From 2-12-FULL-35-23 sp965196985 (GTDB lineage: Bacteria; Pseudomonadota; Gammaproteobacteria; UBA12402): DNA of 64,000 nucleotides. Positions 8,392 to 16,233 of the stretch are shown here, piece after piece. Both the position numbers and the translations under genes were made by a program. The notes beneath the pieces are model-generated. The model saw only the letters and a program-made list of their open reading frames with translations, ran no database searches and was not told the DNA's origin. Numbering within the stretch: position 1 is the stretch's first letter; the number at the start of each line of letters is the position of its first letter. The stretch is taken from NCBI GenBank assembly GCA_965196985.1, contig CBDALO010000043.1, positions 62,001 through 126,000 of the forward strand. The letters run 5' to 3'.

Positions 8392-9342
8392 CTAGGCATC
8401 CGCTGAAAATGGCTGCTGTGTTTTTAGGATGCCATAAATCATATGCACCATTTTTCTCATAACAGCACAAATGGCTAGCTTCTTTGGCTTGCCTTTTTTG
8501 AGCAGCTTTTCATAAAATTTCTTCAAAATAGGATTATGCCTTATAGCCACTAATGCCGGCATGTAAAGCGCCTTTCGCAACCAAGCACTACCAACCTTTG
8601 AGAGCCGTGATGAATTCAATGAAGTGCCTGATTGTGACTGGCTGGGATTTAAACCAATATGAGCAGCCAATTGTTTTGCGCCAGAAAATCTTTCAATATT
8701 ATTAAAAAAAGCAGTTAGTGTTTGAGCGGTTTTATCACCAATGCCTGGGATGCTTTTAAGCAGCTCTGTGTTATTCTTCAGATCATCATCACTCGCGATC
8801 AGCTTACTAATTTCTTCCTGCAGTCGTAAAATTTCTTTTTCCATATAATCGATATGATTTTGTATAGAGCTAATAATTGTTTCTTCCGCTAGCTCCAGCC
8901 TGTTTTGTTCATTGCTGACTTGGGAGGTTAATACTTCAGATCTCTGTATCAAAGCTCTTAGAGCCTCTATATTAGCTGGCAAAGGCTGCCATAGCGTTGG
9001 AGTAAAATGATTTGAATAGTCCTTAATACTGACCGCATCGGCCTTGTCGGTCTTGTTTCGTATTAGCTGTCCTTTCATAAAAAACTTTATTCGTGCAGGA
9101 TTAATTATACTGACATCACACTTCTCACTATGTAAATAAAGAGCCAATGCATTACCGTATTTACCTGTTGATTCCATGCAAAAATGAAGTGACTGATCAG
9201 ATAAAGATTGCGTCCATTCTAATAACTCAGAAAAGCCCTCAGGATTATTATTAAAATGTTTAACGTGATCTTTTCCGCTAGTGGTGATAGCAGCAACAAA
9301 ATCAGATTTTGCAATATCAATACCAACACAATTTTTTTTCAT
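8392..9342 (-). CDS. IS110-family transposase (copy A)
   Basis: 316 residues. The N-terminal RuvC-like DEDD domain shows GIDIAKSDFVAA, FCMESTGKYGNAL and NKTDKADA. The C-terminal transposase_20 domain shows SIPGIGDKTAQTL, HIGLNPSQSQSGTS with the conserved serine region, and KVGSAWLRKALY. IS110 enzymes recombine DNA guided by a structured bridge RNA. It lies antisense between the integrase and ATPase genes of the larger transposon, and the same insertion is present in all three copies, so it entered before the transposon multiplied. The start is preceded by the non-coding region 9343-9590. Confidence 0.92.
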   Translation of the reverse strand: MKKNCVGIDIAKSDFVAAITTSGKDHVKHFNNNPEGFSELLEWTQSLSDQSLHFCMESTGKYGNALALYLHSEKCDVSIINPARIKFFMKGQLIRNKTDKADAVSIKDYSNHFTPTLWQPLPANIEALRALIQRSEVLTSQVSNEQNRLELAEETIISSIQNHIDYMEKEILRLQEEISKLIASDDDLKNNTELLKSIPGIGDKTAQTLTAFFNNIERFSGAKQLAAHIGLNPSQSQSGTSLNSSRLSKVGSAWLRKALYMPALVAIRHNPILKKFYEKLLKKGKPKKLAICAVMRKMVHMIYGILKTQQPFSADA

Positions 9343-9590
9343 TTGCTAGAGCCTCTTAAATTTTATTACACTAACAAACTTGGGAAATCATAGTTCGGAT
9401 CAACCTTGCAAATACAGGCTCACAATGGCCTAAGATACCGTTCGATCTCATGAACTTATGAGGGTGGAAGGGAGCTAAATCTCCTCAACAGGATTAAATC
9501 CTAAGGACGAACACGGCTTCACCTTCCGCCTACCCAAGCATCCTTGGGATTGTAGCAATATTGTCATATCTCTACAGTTATTTAAGATAC
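9343..9590 (-). ncRNA. Candidate IS110 bridge RNA region (copy A)
   Basis: About 250 non-coding bases directly upstream of the IS110 transposase on the same strand, where IS621-type elements encode the bridge RNA. They contain a series of short stems: 9416-9431 (AGGC/GCCT), 9447-9462 (CTCAT/ATGAG), 9471-9484 (GGAG/CTCC), 9491-9501 (GGATT/AATCC) and 9540-9550 (ATCC/GGAT). The region is the same in copies B and C. The RNA itself is inferred, not shown. Confidence 0.5.
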
Positions 9591-9603
9591 AAGGATGAGT
9601 AAG

Positions 9604-10395
9604 ATGTATCTTCAACATTTTGGCTTGAAATTTGATCCATTGGGTAAATCAAACATTATTGAATTGGCGCAGTCAAAGCGACTAGAACAGCAACTTAATG
9701 GTTTGCTAGAAACACGCGGCTTAGCAGTGATTACTGGCGACTCAAGGACAGGAAAGACCACGGCGCTAAGATACTGGAGCAATAAACTCAACCCGCTGAC
9801 CCATCAAGTCATTTATCAATCAGACACTCACTTTCGGTCATTTGATGTGTACTCTCACCTTGCCGAAAATCTAGGTTTAGAAAACTATTACCGATTCTCT
9901 AAACTTTGGAGAGACTTGAAGCAGAGCTTGATCGCGCTCTACCATGATAAAAACGTTCAGCCTATTTGGATCCTAGACGAGGCGCATCAGCTTAGTAATG
10001 ATTTCATTCTACGATTACCTGACTTCCTTAATTTCAGTTTTGACAGCAAAGACGTCATGACGATTATCTTATGTGGACTCCCATCACTTCTAGCAACATT
10101 GCAGAGACCAGCCTATGAACCTATCAACTCTAGAATTCAGTGCTTTATTAGGTGGCATGCAATTGAAGATAGCAGGGATTTTGAGAGCATTATTCACGCT
10201 GCTTTTGAGAAGGCAGGAATGAGCAGCAGCTTATTCACTGAAACAGGTATTCGTGCAGTACACATGGCCACAAAAGGTAGGCTTCGTTATGTTGATAGGC
10301 TCATGCGACATGCGTTGCTAATCGCCGCTAATATGAATTTAAATCATATACCGGATGATGTCATTAATCAGGCAATTCATGAGCTAAAAGGTTAA
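9604..10395 (+). CDS. ExeA/TniB-like AAA ATPase of the transposon (copy A)
   Basis: AAA ATPase expected to assist the integrase in target capture, like TniB or TnsC. I place the start at ATG 9604 (MYLQHFGLKFDPLG, the usual family start) because AAGGA at 9590-9594 is well spaced for it; ATG 9595 touches that site. Walker A is GDSRTGKTT, Walker B PIWILDEAHQL, with a downstream sensor-like GRLRYVDRLMRHAL. In this copy the fourth P-loop residue is Arg, while copies B and C have Gly (GDSGTGKTT). A His/Gln difference is also present (YSHLAE here). Confidence 0.85.
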   Translation: MYLQHFGLKFDPLGKSNIIELAQSKRLEQQLNGLLETRGLAVITGDSRTGKTTALRYWSNKLNPLTHQVIYQSDTHFRSFDVYSHLAENLGLENYYRFSKLWRDLKQSLIALYHDKNVQPIWILDEAHQLSNDFILRLPDFLNFSFDSKDVMTIILCGLPSLLATLQRPAYEPINSRIQCFIRWHAIEDSRDFESIIHAAFEKAGMSSSLFTETGIRAVHMATKGRLRYVDRLMRHALLIAANMNLNHIPDDVINQAIHELKG

Positions 10396-10461
10396 CTATT
10401 TGACACCATCTCACGCAAAATAGGTTGAGATGGTTTCTCTAAATTATTGTGGGACGTTACA
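10396..10461. repeat. Right end of transposon copy A with hairpin
   Basis: ACCATCTCA and TGAGATGGT form a 9-bp stem just before the terminal GGGACGTTACA. It may terminate the ATPase transcript or bind the transposase. A related phrase, CGCAAAATAGGTT, recurs at about 10728 in the flanking pseudogene. Confidence 0.5.
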
Positions 10462-10735
10462 CTATGGTTAGGGCTAACCCGACCCTGCAATTTCAGTGCC
10501 GTTATTTTTTATTCTAAAAAAAGGCTCAAAGACTTGCGTGTACAGTTTTTCAGGGATCCCTGGTCCATTGTCTTGAATCGTGATGGTGATTTTATTTTTA
10601 ATTCGGTAATAAATAGTTTGGCACGACGGCCATATTTTAGGGCATTATCGATTAGATTGATAAAAGGTTTTAAAGCAAAGCTGTTTCCGTAAATAATGCA
10701 GGTTTGACACCAGTCATCATAAAGACGCAAAATAG
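10462..10735 (-). pseudogene. Sensor histidine kinase ATPase domain (part 1 of split pseudogene)
   Basis: In two frames the reverse complement encodes FALKPFINLIDNALKYG (the N box) and then TIQDNGPGIPEKLYTQVF with FEPFFRIKNNGTEIAGSG (the G1 and F boxes). At least two frameshifts are present. The 5' half, with the dimerisation and sensor domains, has been lost at the IS66 element beginning near 10754. The last strand continues at 6130-6230 beyond transposon copy A. Confidence 0.8.
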
Positions 10736-10753
10736 GTTAGAGTTTATTATGGT

Positions 10754-12699
10754 TATCCGTCTTATTTCAGCATGATGCTCATGCTGCGCTCTCTTTAGTT
10801 TACTGCGCCTGTGATGAGCGGATGGTAATTAATTCCGCTAGCGAAGGCATAGAATAGTTTTTTGTAATTCTGTCATATATATAATCGAAGACATTAACTG
10901 CTAGCTTTTTACATGTCTCAGTAATTGTAACCATTGTATCCTTAGCTTTCGTTCCTTCTTCACTCATAGTATGAAGGTGTACATCGCGCATTCTAGCCTG
11001 CTTCCGAGCCATCAACTCTGCTGGATTGTTATGTAGAGGAAGCTCTGGCTTTTCCAGCACTAACAATAGCTGCCTTTTCTTTTTTAAGGTGAGCTCAATT
11101 TGTTTATCTAGTTTCTCGTAGCCAGTGATTGTTGAGAATAACTCAGTAAACTCATTGGATAGCTTATCTATCTCATCTTGCCCTGGGTTCTTTTTATATT
11201 CAATGAGCTTATGATAATAATCCCAAAACCTATCCAAGAAGCTGTCAACAGAGTCTTGGTGCTTCTTAAAAATTGGCGTCAGCTTTTTATAATGCCTACC
11301 CTCATGAACCCAGCACAAGGCGAGTGATTCAGTAATGAGCTTAAACTGTGGCGCATCATCGGTAATGAGTGTTTCTATCGCATAAGGACTCTTTCTATAT
11401 GTTGAGATAGCTGCCGCATCAGTAATCAGCTTTCTATATTTTGGAAATTTTTTATCACCTAATACCTTATCAAGAATAACTTCCAGCTCCTTACTGTTTA
11501 AGATAGTCGATGAGTGAAATACCTTTAAGCTTTCGATTACCTTGTGGGGTAAGTTCATAGTAGCCAGTAAATTAAAAGCGGCCTCATTTAATGTGAACCC
11601 AAAGTGGTCTTTGCTTAACATTTCAATGACGCTTAATCGACTTTTACTGGTCAGCGTAAAGTAAGCTGAATAATACTCATTACCCAATACATTAACATAA
11701 CGGTTTTTCCCATCCTCTCTAGCGTTGGTGTCATCTAGGTGCTGGTAGTTCGTGGATTGTAAACCTGCCTTCACAACTTCTACCTTCTCGGGCTCAAGTA
11801 TCGTAGGTGTTTTAATTGTGAAGCTATGGATGGTTGATTTACTAATATCTATGTTGGCGGTTTTATAAAATGTCTCAAGGCTTTCTAGCGTCATACCACC
11901 TTGAGTATTTAGGAAGCTTGTCCAGCTTTTAATAGTAGGGCCGAACTGGCCCTCATAACCAGTTGGCAGAGGTGCTGTATAGTGTTTGTTTTCAGAAGGG
12001 GAGTAATATTGTTGGCGCAAAAAAAGAGTGTTATTAGCAGCAATTTTTATATCCTGGATAAGTGTTTTCTTAGAGCCATTTGGCACAGCATCGCTGGGCA
12101 ACGAATCTGGATTAATTGTTAGTGTCACTGTATTAGAGACTTCGAGATTTTTTTTACTAGATTTTGGCTTTCTAGTTTTATTGGTTTTATTTCCTTTTCT
12201 ATCCTTCTCGGAGGAATGATCCTTGTCCTTGTTAGCGCGCGTTTGCTTTCTAACATTAGGCTTTCCTTGCTCACCTTTATATTTATTTAATGCGTTATTT
12301 AACGATTGCACCTTGTCTTCTAGCTTTATGATTTTCTCAGCCTGACTTTCACATACATTGCTAAAATCTGTTTCTAGTGCTGTTGGTGTAACAGTATTAT
12401 TAAATCTCTCAATGAGATCGGCTAAAACTGATTTTTCAGGTTGTTTTTTCATAGGAAGAGTATACCACGGGTTTGAAAAGGTAAATTTTCCCCACACAGA
12501 TGGCCGTACTGCTGAAATTATTTTTAAGCCATGAACCTGATCGATGAAAAAATAATCCGAGCATACAGCGTTGTTATAGAGCGCACATCATGCTTTTATG
12601 ACACACGATGATTCCAATATAAAATTTCCAAATTTGCACGAAAAAGCTGTCAAGAACTTTTTGAATTATTTTCAAATCATGCTGATATTGAACGGATAC
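10754..12699 (-). mobile_element. IS66-like element 1 (inner of a nested pair)
   Basis: Ends read TATCCGTCTTATTTCAGCATGATG on the left in two parts (TATCCGTC, then TTATTTCAGCATGATG) and the reverse complement of GTATCCGTTCAATATC on the right (to 12699). One transposase gene lies inside. The right end is inserted directly in the 3' part of IS66-like element 2 (its sequence resumes at 12700). The left flank is the kinase pseudogene, not the rest of element 2, so recombination between copies has followed. Confidence 0.8.
10800..12452 (-). CDS. IS66-like DDE transposase (element 1)
   Basis: About 550 residues from MKKQPEKSVLADL. This start is preferred over an ATG 45 bases upstream because a -10-like TATACT lies only about 10 bases before it. 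An N-terminal coiled-coil/leucine-rich stretch and a Lys-rich linker precede the IS66 catalytic core: HLDDTNAREDGKN (first D), TDDAPQFKLITESLALCWVHEGRHYKKL (second D and His/Arg region, read in two parts) and LPLHNNPAELMARKQ (Glu region). No TnpA/TnpB accessory genes accompany it, as in the solitary IS66 subgroup. It is one of five copies in the window. Confidence 0.85.
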   Translation of the reverse strand: MKKQPEKSVLADLIERFNNTVTPTALETDFSNVCESQAEKIIKLEDKVQSLNNALNKYKGEQGKPNVRKQTRANKDKDHSSEKDRKGNKTNKTRKPKSSKKNLEVSNTVTLTINPDSLPSDAVPNGSKKTLIQDIKIAANNTLFLRQQYYSPSENKHYTAPLPTGYEGQFGPTIKSWTSFLNTQGGMTLESLETFYKTANIDISKSTIHSFTIKTPTILEPEKVEVVKAGLQSTNYQHLDDTNAREDGKNRYVNVLGNEYYSAYFTLTSKSRLSVIEMLSKDHFGFTLNEAAFNLLATMNLPHKVIESLKVFHSSTILNSKELEVILDKVLGDKKFPKYRKLITDAAAISTYRKSPYAIETLITDDAPQFKLITESLALCWVHEGRHYKKLTPIFKKHQDSVDSFLDRFWDYYHKLIEYKKNPGQDEIDKLSNEFTELFSTITGYEKLDKQIELTLKKKRQLLLVLEKPELPLHNNPAELMARKQARMRDVHLHTMSEEGTKAKDTMVTITETCKKLAVNVFDYIYDRITKNYSMPSLAELITIRSSQAQ

Positions 12700-14303
12700 A
12701 TAGAATAGTTTTTTGTAATTCTGTCATATATATAATCGAAGACATTAACTGCTAGCTTTTTACATGTCTCAGTAATTGTAACCATTGTATCCTTAGCTTT
12801 CGTTCCTTCTTCACTCATAGTATGAAGGTGTACATCGCGCATTCTAGCCTGCTTCCGAGCCATCGACTCTGCTGGATTGTTATGTAGAGGAAGCTCTGGC
12901 TTTTCCAGCACTAACAATAGCTGCCTTTTCTTTTTTAAGGTGAGCTCAATTTGTTTATCTAGTTTCTCGTAGCCAGTGATTGTTGAGAATAACTCAGTAA
13001 ACTCATTGGATAGCTTATCTATCTCATCTTGCCCTGGGTTCTTTTTATATTCAATGAGCTTATGATAATAATCCCAAAACCTATCCAAGAAGCTGTCAAC
13101 AGAGTCTTGGTGCTTCTTAAAAATTGGCGTCAGCTTTTTATAATGCCTACCCTCATGAACCCAGCACAAGGCGAGTGATTCAGTAATGAGCTTAAACTGT
13201 GGCGCATCATCGGTAATGAGTGTTTCTATCGCATAAGGACTCTTTCTATATGTTGAGATAGCTGCCGCATCAGTAATCAGCTTTCTATATTTTGGAAATT
13301 TTTTATCACCTAATACCTTATCAAGAATAACTTCCAGCTCCTTACTGTTTAAGATAGTCGATGAGTGAAATACCTTTAAGCTTTCGATTACCTTGTGGGG
13401 TAAGTTCATAGTAGCCAGTAAATTAAAAGCGGCCTCATTTAATGTGAACCCAAAGTGGTCTTTGCTTAACATTTCAATGACGCTTAATCGACTTTTACTG
13501 GTCAGCGTAAAGTAAGCTGAATAATACTCATTACCCAATACATTAACATAACGGTTTTTCCCATCCTCTCTAGCGTTGGTGTCATCTAGGTGCTGGTAGT
13601 TCGTGGATTGTAAACCTGCCTTCACAACTTCTACCTTCTCGGGCTCAAGTGTCGTAGGTGTTTTAATTGTGATGCTATGGATGGTTGATTTACTAATATC
13701 TATGTTGGCGGTTTTATAAAATGTCTCAAGGCTTTCTAGCGTCATACCACCTTGAGTATTTAGGAAGCTTGTCCAGCTTTTAATAGTAGGGCCGAACTGG
13801 CCCTCATAACCAGTTGGCAGAGGTGCTGTATAGTGTTTGTTTTCAGAAGGGGAGTAATATTGTTGGCGCAAAAAAAGAGTGTTATTAGCAGCAATTTTTA
13901 TATCCTGGATAAGTGTTTTCTTAGAGCCATTTGGCACAGCATCGCTGGGCAACGAATCTGGATTAATTGTTAGTGTCACTGTATTAGAGACTTCGAGATT
14001 TTTTTTACTAGATTTTGGCTTTCTAGTTTTATTGGTTTTATTTCCTTTTCTATCCTTCTCGGAGGAATGATCCTTGTCCTTGTTAGCGCGCGTTTGCTTT
14101 CTAACATTAGGCTTTCCTTGCTCACCTTTATGTTTATTTAATGCGTTATTTAACGATTGCACCTTGTCTTCTAGCTTTATGATTTTCTCAGCCTGACTTT
14201 CACATACATTGCTAAAATCTGTTTCTAGTGCTGTTGGTGTAACAGTATTATTAAATCTCTCAATGAGATCGGCTAAAACTGATTTGTCAGGTTGTTTTTT
14301 CAT
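12672..14303 (-). pseudogene. IS66-like transposase (element 2), C-terminus replaced
   Basis: Nearly identical to the transposase at 10800-12452 (small differences such as Ser for Leu in NNPAESMARKQ). The last 15 or so residues (PSLAELITIRSSQAQ) are replaced by YPFNISMI, read from the terminal repeat of the inserted element 1. All catalytic motifs remain, so activity cannot be excluded. Confidence 0.8.
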
Positions 14304-14516
14304 AGGAAGAGTATACCACGGGTTTGAAAAGGTAAATTTTCCCCACACAGATGGCCGTACTGCTGAAATTATTTTTAAGCCATGAACCTGATCGATGAAA
14401 AAATAATCCGAGCATACAGCGTTGTTATAGAGCGCACATCATGCTTTTATGACACACGATGATTCCAATATAAAATTTCCAAATTTGCACGAAAAAGCTG
14501 TCAAGAACTTTTTGAA

Positions 14517-15522
14517 ACCCCAGTTCGGAGTTAATAGTGATCAAGTAATTAAATTCTAATTGCTTGGCAACCTTTTCACTGCAGTAATTGTTAATGGCTC
14601 AATAATATAAGCAGCCAACCCAGCAACAAGATGTGTAATAGCATTTGCAACCGAGCGATGTCTGGTGTGCCAAATATGAAACTTATGTTTCAAGCAGCCA
14701 AAAACAGTCTCAATGATCCCTCGCTGATTTAATAACTGTTGCTCGTGATCGCTAAGTGGCTGCGCATTTTTCATATTTTTTCTTTTGCGTGTAATTAACT
14801 TCAAACCGCTATCAAGTAGTTTTTCAAAAACAGCCTTCCCAATATAGCCTTTATCTCCGAAGGCCAAACCCTCCAGCCCTTCAAACAATGAGACACCTGC
14901 AGCTAAATCATGATGATTGCCGGGCGTGACTTTAAAGGCGATTAACTCACCTATGTCATTGATTACTAAATGAAGTTTCAGACCAAAAAACCAACCAACA
15001 GATGTTTTTCCAAGTTTTGCAACCGCTTTAAATGTGCGGTGGCGTTTAGTGCGTTTAATGTGACAGTTTGGTAGGCAACTTGAGTCAATGTAGTAAATGC
15101 CACTACGCCTGCCACCGTTAAGAGTAATAAAAATTGTCAGTGGCATTAGCGCTCTAGGCATCAATTCAATAAAACGTGAGTAACTGGGTAAATTAGGGAA
15201 GTAATGTCCCCAGTATGTTTTTAGAAAGCCAGTATAAAAATATTTAAAGTTTCTATAGCCGATCATTTGGAACAAAATCATGATTGTCATAATCTCGCTA
15301 TAAGCTAAACAACAAGGTGGACCTGACTTTTTTTCTGCAGATGAAGGGAGTAGATCTTTGCGCTCAAGTGCTGCAAATTCCTCAGCAAAATCATCTATGC
15401 GACAAAATAACTCTATAACCTCGCGCTCATGTATCATAACCACATCCATTATTAGTAATAATTTCAAAAGGTTATATAAGTTTTTCACTAAATCCAAGGC
15501 TGCCATAACTCCGAACTGGGGT
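14517..15522 (-). mobile_element. IS982-family insertion sequence
   Basis: 1006 bp with identical 16-bp terminal inverted repeats (ACCCCAGTTCGGAGTT) and a 7-bp target duplication TTTTGAA. It lies in the non-coding upstream end of IS66-like element 2. Confidence 0.9.
14556..15449 (-). CDS. IS982-family transposase
   Basis: About 297 residues from MDVVMIHEREVIELF (another Met lies four codons later); the frame continues upstream through the terminal repeat, so the longest start at 15569 is not plausible. A typical IS982 N-terminus (ELFCRIDDFAEEF) is followed by the DDE core: YYIDSSCLPNCH, the GKTSVGWFFGLKLHLV signature, TPGNHHD, FGDKGYIGK, and QRGIIETVFGCLKHKF with the catalytic Glu. The gene appears intact. 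Confidence 0.9.
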   Translation of the reverse strand: MDVVMIHEREVIELFCRIDDFAEEFAALERKDLLPSSAEKKSGPPCCLAYSEIMTIMILFQMIGYRNFKYFYTGFLKTYWGHYFPNLPSYSRFIELMPRALMPLTIFITLNGGRRSGIYYIDSSCLPNCHIKRTKRHRTFKAVAKLGKTSVGWFFGLKLHLVINDIGELIAFKVTPGNHHDLAAGVSLFEGLEGLAFGDKGYIGKAVFEKLLDSGLKLITRKRKNMKNAQPLSDHEQQLLNQRGIIETVFGCLKHKFHIWHTRHRSVANAITHLVAGLAAYIIEPLTITAVKRLPSN

Positions 15523-15581
15523 TTTTGAATTATTTTCAAATCATGCTGATATTGAACGGATACGCTCAACTCTTATTTTAA

Positions 15582-15929
15582 TCAAAATTTACGAATTGAC
15601 TGGAAATCCTTCCTCATTGCATCAATCAATTGCTCCATTAATTGAGGTTGGTCTTCCGGGCTAGCATTATAAAACTTTTTACTGATCATAATAACTTCTC
15701 TATTGGCTATCAGCTTTACTTGCTCTTGTGATGATACATACTTTTGACGAGATTCTTGATTACTCTTACTAATGATAACGTTTCGGTAACTTTCTATTAA
15801 TTTAATATATATAGTCATTTTGTGATTAAAAAGATGCTTGCTTCTTTCGGAGTTTAGTCTGATCCAGGTTCCAATAAATCCACCAATTGCTGCAGCTATA
15901 ATACTGAACAGTGGTAACCAAATATTCAT
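15582..15929 (-). CDS. Small membrane-anchored protein, unknown function
   Basis: 115 residues: one N-terminal transmembrane helix (WLPLFSIIAAAIGGFIGTWI), then a charged, mostly helical domain (about residues 28-115) that probably faces the cytoplasm and may form a coiled coil. I do not recognise the family. The start has no clear ribosome site. It lies between two IS-rich segments, so it may be a remnant of native sequence. Confidence 0.5.
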   Translation of the reverse strand: MNIWLPLFSIIAAAIGGFIGTWIRLNSERSKHLFNHKMTIYIKLIESYRNVIISKSNQESRQKYVSSQEQVKLIANREVIMISKKFYNASPEDQPQLMEQLIDAMRKDFQSIRKF

Positions 15930-16233
15930 AGTTATACTTGCAAACCTTTAAATTTCTTAGTTCGAAAAAACGACCGTTTTAATGAACCCGTAGTCTCTTA
16001 ATTTTTAGCTACTCAATGAGCGCGAATTTAGTATAAGATACTGGTCCTTAAAATCAAAGTCTACACCCAACTTTGTCCGTTCTACAATTAAACCTATCCA
16101 AATCAATGACTTACGTTTTAAAAAAACGTTTAGAGTCACTACAACTTAACAAATTGTTTTTTCAGTGTCCCCAGGTTCTGAATTCATGCCTAACGATTTA
16201 TAGATCACAACTTGCTCTGGAGTTGCCTTAGAG
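15930..16233 (-). pseudogene. 3' tail of the broken IS1634-like transposase and flank
   Basis: The reverse complement of about 16146-16233 encodes KATPEQVVIYKSLGMNS... to the stop, the last residues of the IS1634-like transposase whose main part is at 19793-21490. The next about 80 bases match the sequence after the intact copy (30866-30950), then similarity stops. The remaining about 100 bases toward 15930 show no gene. Confidence 0.75.

Larger units (their letters stand above)
6231..10461 (+). mobile_element. 4231-bp transposon, copy A (integrase/ATPase type with embedded IS110)
   Basis: Ends begin TGTTACGTC (left) and TGTAACGTC (right, reverse complement). The length is exactly 4231 bp, the same as copies B (37937-42167) and C (45618-49848). 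Gene order is zinc-ribbon/HTH protein, DDE integrase-type transposase, IS110 transposase (opposite strand) with its upstream non-coding region, then an ExeA/TniB-like ATPase. An integrase-plus-ATPase pair with TGT...ACA ends recalls Tn7/Tn5053-like elements (inference). It interrupts a histidine-kinase pseudogene. Copy A differs from B and C at a few residues. Confidence 0.85.
12700..15563 (-). mobile_element. IS66-like element 2, interrupted by IS66 element 1 and by an IS982
   Basis: Its right terminus (GAACGGATAC, to 15563) is separated from the body by the IS982 at 14517-15522, which duplicated TTTTGAA. Its 3' end is cut by element 1 after the codons for ITKNYSM. Confidence 0.8.

Noticed and set aside
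10447..10730. Two overlapping short frames right of transposon copy A as separate genes
   Set aside because: The minus strand carries out-of-frame HATPase motifs continuous with 6130-6230, so both frames are parts or shadows of a kinase pseudogene.
12028..12219. Hydrophobic 63-residue frame antisense in every IS66-like transposase
   Set aside because: Arises from the Lys-rich linker read on the other strand; no ribosome site and always linked to the transposase.
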